From an uncultured bacterium (lineage in GTDB: Bacteria > Verrucomicrobiota > Kiritimatiellia > RFP12 > UBA1067): a DNA stretch of 64,000 nucleotides. The DNA lies in contig CADCOC010000001.1 of assembly GCA_902802945.1 (NCBI GenBank), positions 1 to 64,000 of the forward strand, given 5' to 3'. Below are positions 8,250-17,668 of this stretch, piece after piece (the first letter of the stretch is position 1; each line of letters opens with the position of its first letter). The translations under genes and the position numbers were made by a program. Under the pieces are notes generated by a model. The model was not told the DNA's origin and made no database searches. It worked only from the letters and a program-made list of their open reading frames with translations.

Positions 8250-11200
8250 ATGACAGAAAACGTAGAGATCGAGATTGACGTGACCGGCGAATGTGGCCTT
8301 GTGCTGCAGCAGGCGGGGCGGTCGATCGTGCGCGGCGCGCGCGTGAGGAATGCGGGCGGGGAATCCCTCGTCGGCATGACGCTCACTTTGACGTCCGACA
8401 TCGGTTTGTTTCATCCGCTTATGCTTACGCTTGACGCCGTGCAGCCGGGCGAGACGATTTCCGTACAGGTTCCGGAGGGCGAGCCGAAGCTGGACTACGG
8501 ATTTCTCTCCACGCTGGCAGACGTGCGGCAGGGGGAGGTGCGTGCGTCGCTTGCCGCGCCTGACGGAAAGGAGCGCGCGTTCGCGTCCGTCCGCCACACG
8601 GTGTACGCGCCGGACCAGACGCTCGGCTGCGGGCGGCCGATTTACTATGCGAGCTTCGTCGTGCCGCAGTGCGACGCCGTCGCGCGCCTCCAGACGGACG
8701 TGGCGAAAGAGCTGGAGGCGGCAACCGGGGATGCGGGGATCGTCGGCTACCTGCACGAGAAGAAGGACGTCTACGACCTCTGCAAGGCCGTGTATCGCGC
8801 CGTGCAGAACCTTGGCATCGCGTACGCCGTGCCGCCGGCCACGTTTGGACAGCCCGGGCAGAAGGTTCGCCTGCCGGACGACATCCTGAAGTACAAGACG
8901 GGATGCTGTCTCGATACGACGCTTCTCTTCGCGTCCGTGTTCGAGAAGTGCGGACTGCGGCCCGTGGTCGTGTTGCTGAAGGACCATGCGTTCGTCGGAT
9001 GCCACCTCGTGGACAAGAGCTTCTCCGATCCGGTCGTGACGGACGTGGAGGTCCTGCGCAAGGCGCTGGCGGATGACACGCTGGTCGTGATGGAGACGAC
9101 GATGGTTGGCGGGAATTCGTCGTTCGCGGAGGCGGAGGCGTCCGCCAAGCTGAAACTGATGGAGAAGCCCTCGTTCGAGGGCGCGGTGGACGTGGCGCTC
9201 GCGCGCGGCATGGGCGTGCATCCGCTGCCCGTGGTGTCCGGCGGCGGGTTCGGCGAGGTTGAAGGGCGCGAGGTCAACGCGCGCGACGAGGCGACGCGCG
9301 AGTTGAAGGAGGACGTGAACCTCGACGCGCTCGGCGGGGCGGACAAGGACTCGGCGCAGGCGCGCATCGACGGCTGGGCGCAGCGGCTCCTTGACCTCTC
9401 AAAGGCCAACCGGCTCCTCAACGTGCGCGATAACGCCAAGGTCGTGCCGCTCCTGTGTCCCACGCCCGCGGCGCTCGAGGACGCGATCGCGGCGGACAGC
9501 GGGTTCCGCGTGAAGTCGTACGAGAACTTCCTCGACGCGGAGGCCGGGCGCGCGTTTCGGAAGCTTGCTCCGGCCGTGGCGCTCGAGCAGTACCACGAGA
9601 CGCTGGAGAAGTCGCTGCGCGAATGCGAGCTGTGGAGCGTCCTGCCGAAGAAGGACACCGAGAGGCGTCTCAAGGAGCTGTACCGCGCCGCACGCGTCGA
9701 TCTGGAGGAAAGCGGCGTCAACACGCTGTTCCTTGCGCTCGGAACGATGGAATGGCGCGAGGCGGGCGCCGCGAAGTCGGCGCCGCGCTGCCGTGCGCCG
9801 ATCCTGCTCGTGCCGGTGAAGATCGAGCGGAGGAGCGTGTCGGACGGCTACCGCATCCGCAGACTCGACGAGGAGACGATCATCAACACGACACTCCTTG
9901 AGATGCTTCGCGTGGAATACCGGCTCTCCGTGCCGGGACTCGATCCGCTGCCGACGGCTGATTCCGGTGTGGACGTGGGGAAGGTGTTCGGCATCCTCCG
10001 CGCGGCGGTGCGGGACCTGCCGGGCCTCGCCGTATCTGAAGACTGCATGGTGGGGCAATTCTCCTTCGGCAAGTTCGTGATGTGGAAGGACTTGACGTCC
10101 CGCAGTGAGGCGATCCGCGCCAACCCGCTCGTCGCGCACCTGATTGCACGCAAAGGTGCGTATGACGACGGAGTAGAGTCGTTCCCCGCAGTTGAGGTGG
10201 ACGGGCATCTCGACTATGCGCGGCTGTGCTGTCCGTTGAGCGCGGACTCCACCCAGCTCGCGGCGATCCTCTATTCCGCGCTCGGCAAGACGTTCGTCCT
10301 GCACGGTCCGCCCGGCACCGGCAAGTCGCAGACGATCACCAACATCATAGCGCACAACCTCTCGCTTGGTCGGCGCGTGCTGTTCGTCTCGGAGAAGAAA
10401 GCCGCGCTCGACGTGGTGTACGGGCGTCTGTCGCGACTTGGCCTTGCGCCGTTCTGCCTACAGCTGCACTCCAACAAGGCGGGCAAGGCGGATGTCTACG
10501 CGCAATTCTCGGAGGCCCTCAAGGTCGGTGCCGCCGCGCCTGCCGGCGACTCGGCCGCTACGGTCAGGGAGATTGAGGATGTCCGCCGCCAGCTGGACGG
10601 CTACGTGAAGTCCCTGCATCGCCAGACCGTGAGCGGTTTTACGCCATACGATCTCTTCTCGCGCCTTGTTCGCGGCGAGATTGACGGCGACGGCTCGCTC
10701 GTGAGAGGCAACGCCCGCGAAGTGACAGCTGAAGAGTACGACAAGGCGAAGCGAGCGATTACGGTTGCGGCGGAGATGCGCGAAGGGATTCCGGCCGACG
10801 CCGTAAAGGCGCTTGCGCGCGTGAAGCCTTTCGCCTGGAGTCCCGGTGCGGAAGCGCGCCTTGCGGAGGATGCCGTGCGCATTGCAGGGGAGCTGCGCGA
10901 GGCGAAGGCAGAACTTGAAAAAGTCGGAGGGCCGTCCGAGGACGCCGCCCGTTTCCTGAAGCGCTATTTCAACTTCCTGAAGGAGACGCGGAAGTTCGAG
11001 GAGAACGTCGCCGTTGCATACGATCCTGCTGCTCTCCGCAAGATGCCCGTGCGCGAGCTGCGTCGGCGTCTGGGAGAGATCGACCGCGCGTTCGTCCTCG
11101 TGCGCGTCTTCAAGGAACGTGCGCTCGTGCGCGAGTACGCCGCGGTTGCGAAGGACGGTGCGTTGGACCGCGTGCGCCTCCGCGAGGCGATGAAGCTGGC

Positions 11201-13163
11201 GACGAGTCTCCAGGAGGCGGACGAGGAGCTGGCGAAGTTGGAACCGCGCGCCAAGCAGCTGCTGGGCGAGGGATTCGATCCGAAGACTGCGAATCCCGAC
11301 GAGCGTTTCGAGGCTCGCGCACGGGCGGAACTGCGCCTGGAAAAGGCGTGCGGCGCGGTATCGGAATTGATCGTAGCCGAGCCGTCCGAGCTCGTTCCGG
11401 CGAAGTCGGGCGAGCTCGTGGAGCTGGCTGACGGAATCGCGGCGCACGCGAAGGGCAACCTAAGGCAGGCCTTCATGTACTTCGAGGCACGGCGGGAGAT
11501 TCCGTTCGTGGCGGGCGCGGTGGCGGAGGCGCTGGACGGGGACGACGCGCCGGACGCGGCGGCGTGGTCCGCGCAGTTCGACAAGGCGTTCCAGTCGAAA
11601 CTTCTGGACGAGACGATGGAGAGCGAGCCCGCGTTCGGTTCGTTCAGGGGCGTCGCGCGCGAGGCGCAGATTGCGCGCTTCCGCGAGCTTGACGCGCGTT
11701 GCGCGGAGTTGGCGAGGAGAAGTCTTGTCGCAAAACTCACCGCGGCCATTCCGCGCACTGACGGACACGCGCGGCGCGGCGACACGAGCGAGCTCGGGCT
11801 CCTGATGCACGAGTGCGGGAAGAAGATGCGCCAGAAGCCGGTGCGGCAGATTCTGGCTGAGACGCCCACGCTCATGCCGTCCATAAAGCCGTGCTTCCTG
11901 ATGAGTCCGCTCTCGGTGGCGCAGTACCTGCCCGTGGACGCCGCGTTCGACCTCGTGGTGTTCGACGAGGCGTCGCAGATTCCGACGTGGGACGCCATCG
12001 GCGTCATCGCGCGCGGGAAGCAGTTGATCGTGGTGGGCGACCCCAAGCAGATGCCGCCGACGAGCTTCTTCCAGAAGGGGCCTGACGAAGAGGCGGAGGT
12101 GGAGGACCTCGAGAGCATTCTCGACGAGTGCCTGCACGCGGGGTTGATGTCGTGCTTCCTCGGCTGGCACTACCGCAGCCGACACGAGTCACTCATCGCC
12201 TTTTCCAACCACCGCTACTACGAGGGCGGACTGAACGTGTTCCCGGCGGCGGCGCTCACGGACCGGCTGGGCGTCAGCTTCGTGTACGTGCCGGACGGCG
12301 TGTACGAGGCGAGCGGCAGCCGCACGAACAGGCGCGAGGCGGAGAGGGTGGCAGACATCGTGATGCGGTGGATGGCGGATCCGGAATGCGCGGGGAAGTC
12401 CATCGGCGTGGTCACGTTCAGCGAGGCGCAGCGCGACCTGGTGGAAGACCTCGTGGACGAGCGCCGCGAGGCGGCGCCGGAACTCGAGGCGCGTTTCGCG
12501 GAGCAGGGCGACGAGCCGTTCTTCGTGAAAAACCTCGAGAACGTGCAGGGCGACGAGCGCGACGCGATCGTGTTCTCGGTGGGGTACGCGCCCGACGCGA
12601 ACGGGAAGTTCAACATGGTGTTCGGCCCGCTCAGCAACCAGGGCGGCGAGCGCCGCCTCAACGTGGCCATCACGCGCGCCAAGGAGAAGATCGTGGTCGT
12701 CTCCAGCATCCACGCTCGGCAGATCGACACCGACCGCGTTTCGCGCCAGGGGCCGGCGGACCTCCGGGCCTTCCTCGACTACGCGGAGAAGGGTTATCGT
12801 ATCGCGCTGCCGCAGGCGGACGCTGCGAACGACCGCTTCGCCGAGGAGGTGGCGGCCACGCTGGAGAAGGCCGGGGCCAAGGTGTCGCGGGACGTAGGGT
12901 GCGGCGGAAACCGGGTGGACGTGGCCGTGCGCGCCCCTGGTGACGACGCCAGGTACGTGATGGGCGTGATGTGCGACGGGCGAAGCTACGCCGGTGCGCG
13001 CACTGCGCGCGACCGCGACTGTCTGCGCGATGACGTGCTGGCGTCGCTCGGCTGGAACGTCGTGCACGTGTGGGCCGTGGACTGGGCATACGACCGGGCC
13101 CGTGCGGAGAAGAGGATTTTGGAAGAATTCAAAAAGGCAACAACGAGAAAGGAACAAAAATGA
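8250..13163 (+). CDS. Very large DUF4011-type superfamily 1 helicase-nuclease
   Basis: Protein of 1637 residues with five parts. (1) Residues 1-120 look like an Ig-type beta domain. (2) Around 180-260 is a transglutaminase/peptidase-like segment with TGCCLDTTLL and a His in KDHAFVG. (3) A DUF4011-like region begins near 370 (LLDLSKANRLLN). (4) A UPF1/DNA2-like SF1 helicase (COG1112 type) has GPPGTGKSQT near 686, VFDEASQIP near 1234 and LNVAITRAKEK near 1468. A long coiled insert separates the two ATPase halves. (5) The C-terminal 90 residues resemble the Vsr/DUF559-type endonuclease (GGNRVDVAV, then CDG and YAGARTARDRD). Similar helicases occur in anti-phage systems such as Mokosh; assignment to defence is inference. 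The next gene overlaps its stop codon (ATGA). Confidence 0.8.
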   Translation: MTENVEIEIDVTGECGLVLQQAGRSIVRGARVRNAGGESLVGMTLTLTSDIGLFHPLMLTLDAVQPGETISVQVPEGEPKLDYGFLSTLADVRQGEVRASLAAPDGKERAFASVRHTVYAPDQTLGCGRPIYYASFVVPQCDAVARLQTDVAKELEAATGDAGIVGYLHEKKDVYDLCKAVYRAVQNLGIAYAVPPATFGQPGQKVRLPDDILKYKTGCCLDTTLLFASVFEKCGLRPVVVLLKDHAFVGCHLVDKSFSDPVVTDVEVLRKALADDTLVVMETTMVGGNSSFAEAEASAKLKLMEKPSFEGAVDVALARGMGVHPLPVVSGGGFGEVEGREVNARDEATRELKEDVNLDALGGADKDSAQARIDGWAQRLLDLSKANRLLNVRDNAKVVPLLCPTPAALEDAIAADSGFRVKSYENFLDAEAGRAFRKLAPAVALEQYHETLEKSLRECELWSVLPKKDTERRLKELYRAARVDLEESGVNTLFLALGTMEWREAGAAKSAPRCRAPILLVPVKIERRSVSDGYRIRRLDEETIINTTLLEMLRVEYRLSVPGLDPLPTADSGVDVGKVFGILRAAVRDLPGLAVSEDCMVGQFSFGKFVMWKDLTSRSEAIRANPLVAHLIARKGAYDDGVESFPAVEVDGHLDYARLCCPLSADSTQLAAILYSALGKTFVLHGPPGTGKSQTITNIIAHNLSLGRRVLFVSEKKAALDVVYGRLSRLGLAPFCLQLHSNKAGKADVYAQFSEALKVGAAAPAGDSAATVREIEDVRRQLDGYVKSLHRQTVSGFTPYDLFSRLVRGEIDGDGSLVRGNAREVTAEEYDKAKRAITVAAEMREGIPADAVKALARVKPFAWSPGAEARLAEDAVRIAGELREAKAELEKVGGPSEDAARFLKRYFNFLKETRKFEENVAVAYDPAALRKMPVRELRRRLGEIDRAFVLVRVFKERALVREYAAVAKDGALDRVRLREAMKLATSLQEADEELAKLEPRAKQLLGEGFDPKTANPDERFEARARAELRLEKACGAVSELIVAEPSELVPAKSGELVELADGIAAHAKGNLRQAFMYFEARREIPFVAGAVAEALDGDDAPDAAAWSAQFDKAFQSKLLDETMESEPAFGSFRGVAREAQIARFRELDARCAELARRSLVAKLTAAIPRTDGHARRGDTSELGLLMHECGKKMRQKPVRQILAETPTLMPSIKPCFLMSPLSVAQYLPVDAAFDLVVFDEASQIPTWDAIGVIARGKQLIVVGDPKQMPPTSFFQKGPDEEAEVEDLESILDECLHAGLMSCFLGWHYRSRHESLIAFSNHRYYEGGLNVFPAAALTDRLGVSFVYVPDGVYEASGSRTNRREAERVADIVMRWMADPECAGKSIGVVTFSEAQRDLVEDLVDERREAAPELEARFAEQGDEPFFVKNLENVQGDERDAIVFSVGYAPDANGKFNMVFGPLSNQGGERRLNVAITRAKEKIVVVSSIHARQIDTDRVSRQGPADLRAFLDYAEKGYRIALPQADAANDRFAEEVAATLEKAGAKVSRDVGCGGNRVDVAVRAPGDDARYVMGVMCDGRSYAGARTARDRDCLRDDVLASLGWNVVHVWAVDWAYDRARAEKRILEEFKKATTRKEQK

Positions 13164-13816
13164 CATTAGGCGACATCATAGCAAAAATCCTCGAAATATT
13201 CGGAATCAAACCGGCGCGCGAGCGGAAGCTCAGAGGCGCGATCGACGATACGAGGCGTAAGATCGCCGAAATGGATGAGGACAGAAGTCTCATTTTGCGC
13301 ACAAACGCGAAGATTGCAGAGGTCATCGCCGATCTTAGGCGCAAGCTTCAGGTTGAGACGATACCCCAGAACCAGAAGCTGATCATGGACGAAATGGACG
13401 AGCAGGAGAAGGAACTTGATCGAAAGACCGCGTTGTCCGAGCAGATGACTGAGAACATCTCGACGCAACGCATCATGCTCAGCAGGTACGAGCAGCTTCT
13501 CGAACAGCTCCGCCATGGCGCCGATCCTGTCATGATCGAAATGCTCACTGAAGAGGTTGCCAACATGGAGGAGATGCGCAAGGGAGCGAAAGATGGAGCT
13601 GAGGGGCTTGACGTCAGCGGCAGCAAGTCGAAGTCCCGAAAGGCGTCGGGCGCCGCTGCGGCTAAGCACGCCGCCCGACTGGCGGAGAAGCTCGGCACGG
13701 CGGTCCCCGCCCAGTCCGCGCCTGCGAACCACGCCCCGTCAACGCCTGCCGCTCCGGCGCCAGCGGCCCCTGAGACTGCACCTGATACTCCCGCGCCGAC
13801 GGTTGCCGCGGGCTGA
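13160..13816 (+). CDS. Coiled-coil protein, PspA/ESCRT-III-like (candidate)
   Basis: Protein of 218 residues. It starts with an amphipathic helix (MTLGDIIAKILEIFGIK), then has about 125 residues of long charged helices with heptad character. A low-complexity Ala/Pro-rich tail (about 165-218) follows. An N-terminal membrane-binding helix ahead of a helical hairpin is the plan of PspA/Vipp1 and ESCRT-III proteins. The similarity is architectural, not proven by alignment. It begins inside the stop of the helicase gene and follows AGAAAGGAA, so the two are translationally coupled. The next gene encodes a second protein of the same plan. Confidence 0.55.
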   Translation: MTLGDIIAKILEIFGIKPARERKLRGAIDDTRRKIAEMDEDRSLILRTNAKIAEVIADLRRKLQVETIPQNQKLIMDEMDEQEKELDRKTALSEQMTENISTQRIMLSRYEQLLEQLRHGADPVMIEMLTEEVANMEEMRKGAKDGAEGLDVSGSKSKSRKASGAAAAKHAARLAEKLGTAVPAQSAPANHAPSTPAAPAPAAPETAPDTPAPTVAAG

Positions 13817-13873
13817 CGTGTCAGATTCGGCCTTTGAAAAATTCTAACTAAAGAAGAAGAAAGAGAGAAAGTC

Positions 13874-14494
13874 ATGTCAATAGGAAGCATCTTAACTAAC
13901 ATCGGCAACATCTTCAAGACCACCGAGGAGATTGAGGCCGAGAAGCGCAGACAGAAACGCATGCTCGAGCGCGGCATCGAGAAGTCGATCGAAGCACTAT
14001 CCGAAGGGCAACGCCAGGCAGCAAAGGAACAGGAGAAGTTCTACCAGCAGGGCAAGCAGAAGCTCTCGGTTGGACGCGACGCCGAGGCACGCCAGTTCTT
14101 TCAGTTCTCGCGCATGCAGGCGCGGAGCGCGGAGAACTACACGCGCCAGAGGCTCATGTGGACGAACGCCCTCACGCAGATTAAGGTAGCAACTTCCATG
14201 CAGATGGCGGCCGCGTGCTTCAAGGATCTCGCCGCGCAGTGTGGTCTGAACCCGGACGTGTTCGAGAGCGGGCTTGACTCGATGGCGGACATTGAGAGCA
14301 CGATTGGGGAAATGAACAAGGCGATGGCGAAGAAGTGGGAGAGGGACAGCCTGAAGGCCGGAGAGGTCTCCGACGAGGCTGGCGACACCTCCATCGACGA
14401 GATGATGGAGCAGGCACGTGGCGAGGTCGCCGCAGAGACGGGTGCCGACGCGGCCGGATCCGAGTCGTCCACGCCAGGCCCGTCAGCCGTCTGA
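13874..14494 (+). CDS. ESCRT-III/Snf7-like helical protein (candidate)
   Basis: Protein of 206 residues, the usual size of ESCRT-III subunits. Seen: an amphipathic start ([16 protein letters not shown]), a basic first helix rich in Lys, Arg and Gln (about 20-60), a second long helix with repeated Ala/Gln/Arg (60-110), then a Met-rich helix ([12 protein letters not shown]) and an acidic C-terminal helix ([12 protein letters not shown]). Basic N-terminal half, acidic C-terminal half and a final short helix match the ESCRT-III plan, in which the terminal helix binds the MIT domain of the Vps4 ATPase. The next gene encodes an AAA+ ATPase with a MIT-like N-terminus. I rate the assignment as likely by architecture and context, not established. 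Confidence 0.5.
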   Translation: MSIGSILTNIGNIFKTTEEIEAEKRRQKRMLERGIEKSIEALSEGQRQAAKEQEKFYQQGKQKLSVGRDAEARQFFQFSRMQARSAENYTRQRLMWTNALTQIKVATSMQMAAACFKDLAAQCGLNPDVFESGLDSMADIESTIGEMNKAMAKKWERDSLKAGEVSDEAGDTSIDEMMEQARGEVAAETGADAAGSESSTPGPSAV

Positions 14495-14504
14495 GGAGAC
14501 GTCC

Positions 14505-15608
14505 ATGGGCGATTTCTACACCGACCGCGTCAAATCCCTGGACGCGCAGATAAGGAAGGCTCAGGCGTCCGGCAACAACGCGCAGGCCGCGGCGTTCTGC
14601 CGCGAGGCGGCGAGGGCCGTGGAGGCAATCGCCGTACGCACGGCGGGGGCAATCCGCGAGGCGTGGAAGAAGAGGGCTTCCGGGTACTTGGCTTCTGCCG
14701 AGCGCTACGAGAACGCTGGCCTCGTTCCGGCCACACCAGGAGGTGTTCAGCAGAAGCCGAAGTCTGGACCTGTTGCCGCATCGTCCGAGCAGCCGCAGAA
14801 AAGTCTGGCTGAACTGATGAAAGAGCTGAACGACCTCGTGGGGCTTCAACCCGTGAAGGCCGAGATCGCGAAGCTCGCGGACTTTCTCAAAATACAGGCC
14901 GCACGGTCGCGTGAGGGGCTCAAGTCCAACGGGCTTTCCCTGCACTGCGTGTTTACTGGCAATCCCGGTACCGGCAAGACGACTGTGGCGCGTCTGGTGG
15001 CGGGCATCTACCGCGAGCTGGGCGTCCTCAAGAAGGGACATCTCGTGGAGACCGACAGGGCTGGGCTCGTGGGGCAGTACGTGGGTCACACCGCGCCAAA
15101 GGTGGACGCGAAGGTGGACGAAGCGCTTGACGGCGTGCTCTTCATCGATGAGGCATACACGCTTTCCTCTGGTGGCGGAAACGATTTCGGGCAGGAGGCC
15201 ATAAACCAGCTCCTGAAGCGCATGGAGGACGATCGCGATCGACTCGCCGTGATTGTGGCTGGCTACACGGGAGAGATGAAGGAATTCCTTGCTTCGAACC
15301 CTGGACTCAACTCGCGCTTCAACCGCTTCATCGATTTTCCAGACTATTCGGCGGAAGAGTTGGCGGCGATATTCGACGGACAGATGCGCAGGAACGAGTA
15401 TGTCTGTTCGCCAGAGACGCGCGACGAGATCGCCCGCCGCATGGCTGCGGCACGCGCCGGGGCGAACGTGAAAGAGTTCGGAAACGCACGTTTCGTACGT
15501 AACGCCTTTGAGCGGACTCTCGAGCGCCAGGCCGTGCGGCTGGCGTCATATGGCAGCACTGACAGAGCCTCTCTCTTGGAGATCCGCACCGAAGACCTTG
15601 CTATCTAA
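14505..15608 (+). CDS. CbxX/CfxQ-type AAA+ ATPase with MIT-like N-terminal helical bundle
   Basis: Protein of 367 residues. Residues 1-72 are predicted to form three short helices ending [13 protein letters not shown], very like the MIT domains that precede the AAA module in Vps4 (three helices, Tyr-Leu-x-Arg/Ser-Ala-Glu near the end). Residues 100-360 are a CbxX/CfxQ-family AAA+ domain: GLQPVKAEI, Walker [10 protein letters not shown], Walker [10 protein letters not shown], sensor 1 VIVAGYT and Arg-finger region NSRF. CbxX proteins otherwise remodel Rubisco, but no Rubisco gene is nearby. Ten bases separate it from the ESCRT-III-like gene, with GAGGAGAC before the ATG. The likely role is to remodel the neighbouring filament proteins. 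Confidence 0.75.
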   Translation: MGDFYTDRVKSLDAQIRKAQASGNNAQAAAFCREAARAVEAIAVRTAGAIREAWKKRASGYLASAERYENAGLVPATPGGVQQKPKSGPVAASSEQPQKSLAELMKELNDLVGLQPVKAEIAKLADFLKIQAARSREGLKSNGLSLHCVFTGNPGTGKTTVARLVAGIYRELGVLKKGHLVETDRAGLVGQYVGHTAPKVDAKVDEALDGVLFIDEAYTLSSGGGNDFGQEAINQLLKRMEDDRDRLAVIVAGYTGEMKEFLASNPGLNSRFNRFIDFPDYSAEELAAIFDGQMRRNEYVCSPETRDEIARRMAAARAGANVKEFGNARFVRNAFERTLERQAVRLASYGSTDRASLLEIRTEDLAI

Positions 15609-15613
15609 CCCCT

Positions 15614-15641
15614 ACCAACTACCATCCACCAACTACCAACT
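15614..15641 (+). repeat. 28-bp ACCAACTACCA-type repeat, copy 1
   Basis: This 28-bp block lies between the ATPase stop codon and the next start. It recurs with one mismatch inside argS at 61567-61594. It is built of ACCAACT/ACCAxC units. A sibling block of CACGAACCA units lies at 32371-32408 inside the lutB-lutA fusion. Confidence 0.75.
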
Positions 15642-15654
15642 GAAAGGCAAAAAC

Positions 15655-16554
15655 ATGAGATTAGGAGGATTGTTTAACGGTTTCTCGTTTGGCGCCGGCT
15701 TCGAGTTGATGCGCCGTGTAATCGCGCCAGCCATATTGGTGGCCACGCCGCTGATGCTCTGGTGGTGGCTAGGACCAGAGAAACCATCGTGCGATTCGGC
15801 GCGCCAGCTTGCGGCCCGATCAGCAATCGCGCAGGCTACCGAGCGGATACGCGCCGAACGCGGAGACATCCGCCGGGCGGCCGTCCTTCACCTCGCGAAC
15901 GACCCGTCCGATTATGTGACGCTGTCCTTGCGCAGCCATCTGGCGGAGGGCGGGCTTCTCGACCTTGACGGCACGCCGCCTTCCGAGAAGATACGCAACC
16001 TGCTTAACCTTCGCAACGAGGGCCTGTTCGACGTGGAGAAGGCCATTGAATACGGCAAGAGCCACGGACTCGACGCGGTCCTGATTGGCATCCTCGACGA
16101 GTTCGAGACGGTGAAGGGCAAGGCTGTCCTCAGGGGGCAGTTGAAGTTCGTGCGGATTGCGAAGGGCGACGTGGTGGACATCCCGTTCTCCGACAATGCG
16201 TCCGGTGGCGGTTCGGCGGCGGAAATCGCCAAGGTTGTCGCAGGAACTGGGGAGCCGCCATCACTTTCGCTTACGACTCGCATCTTGCTGTTGTCGCTCT
16301 CCATCTTCCTCCTGCCGATACTGGCATTCCCGTTTCTCAAGATGGCTATGGGAAGGAACTCTAACGTCGCGGCCGCCACAGCCCTGATCATACTGCTTGC
16401 CATCGACGGGTTCATCATCAGCGCGGCCCTCGGCACGAGCGGGACGTTCTGCGGCCTCGCAGTGTTCCTAATCGTGTTCGCGGCGGCATTTGGATATGAC
16501 CTCTTCATGCTCTCATACGCACAGCTTCGCCGTCCCCCGTCGCCAGCGAACTAA
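15655..16554 (+). CDS. Membrane protein of the ESCRT-like cluster
   Basis: Protein of 299 residues. One membrane helix lies near the N-terminus (about 22-40). A soluble domain of about 165 residues contains a beta-strand pattern (DAVLIGILDEF, AVLRGQLKFVRIAKGD) reminiscent of CsgG/FlgT-like folds. Three closely spaced membrane helices follow (about 205-290). Its ATG follows AGGCAAAAAC. Position between the ATPase and kinase genes suggests it anchors or senses for the module. I do not recognise a named family. Confidence 0.7.
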   Translation: MRLGGLFNGFSFGAGFELMRRVIAPAILVATPLMLWWWLGPEKPSCDSARQLAARSAIAQATERIRAERGDIRRAAVLHLANDPSDYVTLSLRSHLAEGGLLDLDGTPPSEKIRNLLNLRNEGLFDVEKAIEYGKSHGLDAVLIGILDEFETVKGKAVLRGQLKFVRIAKGDVVDIPFSDNASGGGSAAEIAKVVAGTGEPPSLSLTTRILLLSLSIFLLPILAFPFLKMAMGRNSNVAAATALIILLAIDGFIISAALGTSGTFCGLAVFLIVFAAAFGYDLFMLSYAQLRRPPSPAN

Positions 16555-16572
16555 ATTGAATGGAGTCTGGCG

Positions 16573-17637
16573 ATGACACAGGAAGAATTTTTTGGCGCGA
16601 TCGAACATAACTTGCAACTGCTGGCTGCAAAACGCGCCGAATTGCCGTTGTACAACATTCCGCGGATTGGCATTTTCCTTGGCAAATTCGGGAATCTGAA
16701 GTTGCTGTCTCGAATCAAGGAGTTTAAGTGCATTGCCAAGGGTGGTGATCCGCAGTGCCCTGATAACGTGCGCTGTTACGACCTTCTTTCTTCAAAGGCT
16801 CTCTTCGTCGGCCCGATTCGGTTTCGTGTCTTTGCCTGTTTCGCGGATGCGCCAACGGCGGAGGGATATCGTCTGGCCAAACGCGCAATCCGCAGATGGT
16901 ATCAGCAGAGCGGTTGGGCCAATAACGAATGTGAGATGCCGTACGCAGCCGCCATTGTCGTGGGGGCTGCATCGCCTTGGGAGGATGGACTCACTCCAAA
17001 TGCAGTAGACCCGCCGAGCGCGAACGTCAAAATTGCATTTCGCATGCTTGCGGCTTCCAGCCCACAGCCGGGGAATGGAATGGTGATAGAAAAGGAGGGG
17101 GATGTAGGGGCGTGCATAATCGTTTATCAAGCGCTTGTCCCAGAGACGTTCGACAAGGTGGAGAGACGTGTGCGTGATTGCGTGGAGAACCTTTTCCTGC
17201 CGAACGGCGATGTAATAGGCGGAGGGTATCTTACCGTTCGCAAGGTCATGGACAGGTTGCCGAAGATCCCATACAAGGTGATAGTCAACATTTTCGTCAA
17301 GATGCAGGGAGAGGGAAATTACAGAAAAGACTTGCTGCCGAAGGATGCAGGGCGAGAATTGGATGAACAGCGCGTATACCTTGAGAAGCGTCCGCCATCC
17401 TTTCTAAAGAAATGGCTCTCGCGGCTGGAGCCTGAATGGTATACGCAGAACCGTGTTTCTCGGCTAGTGGGCCTGGGCTCGATCGGGGCGTTGCTTACGG
17501 TGCCCTTGCAGCTTTTTGAACATTTCATTCCAGACTTGATCATGCCGTACAGATTCATGATCTTTCTCGTCGTCAGCAGCTTGCTGGGCGTATGCTTGAT
17601 TCTCTGGCTCTGGTTTTTACTGCGCCGTCGGATCTAA
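16573..17637 (+). CDS. Unrecognised protein with two C-terminal membrane helices
   Basis: Protein of 354 residues. The first 300 are soluble and contain eight or so Cys residues and several Pro-rich turns. The last 55 form two hydrophobic helices (about 297-315 and 325-347) ending in LLRRRI. The coding sequence is less GC-rich than its neighbours, which suggests separate acquisition. It follows the previous gene by 18 bases, with GGAGTCTGGCG before the ATG. No family assigned. Confidence 0.65.
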   Translation: MTQEEFFGAIEHNLQLLAAKRAELPLYNIPRIGIFLGKFGNLKLLSRIKEFKCIAKGGDPQCPDNVRCYDLLSSKALFVGPIRFRVFACFADAPTAEGYRLAKRAIRRWYQQSGWANNECEMPYAAAIVVGAASPWEDGLTPNAVDPPSANVKIAFRMLAASSPQPGNGMVIEKEGDVGACIIVYQALVPETFDKVERRVRDCVENLFLPNGDVIGGGYLTVRKVMDRLPKIPYKVIVNIFVKMQGEGNYRKDLLPKDAGRELDEQRVYLEKRPPSFLKKWLSRLEPEWYTQNRVSRLVGLGSIGALLTVPLQLFEHFIPDLIMPYRFMIFLVVSSLLGVCLILWLWFLLRRRI

Positions 17638-17668
17638 CGTTAATGATCTTCAATTCAGGAGGTGAAAA

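Noticed and set aside
9399-10355. Large minus-strand ORFs across the helicase and other genes
   Set aside because: Shadows of real + strand genes caused by high third-position GC; no starts with ribosome binding sites.
13874-14494. Phage-tail or generic coiled-coil protein instead of ESCRT-III-like
   Set aside because: Not excluded, but size, charge distribution, N-terminal amphipathic helix and the MIT-like ATPase next door fit the ESCRT-III plan better; confidence kept moderate.
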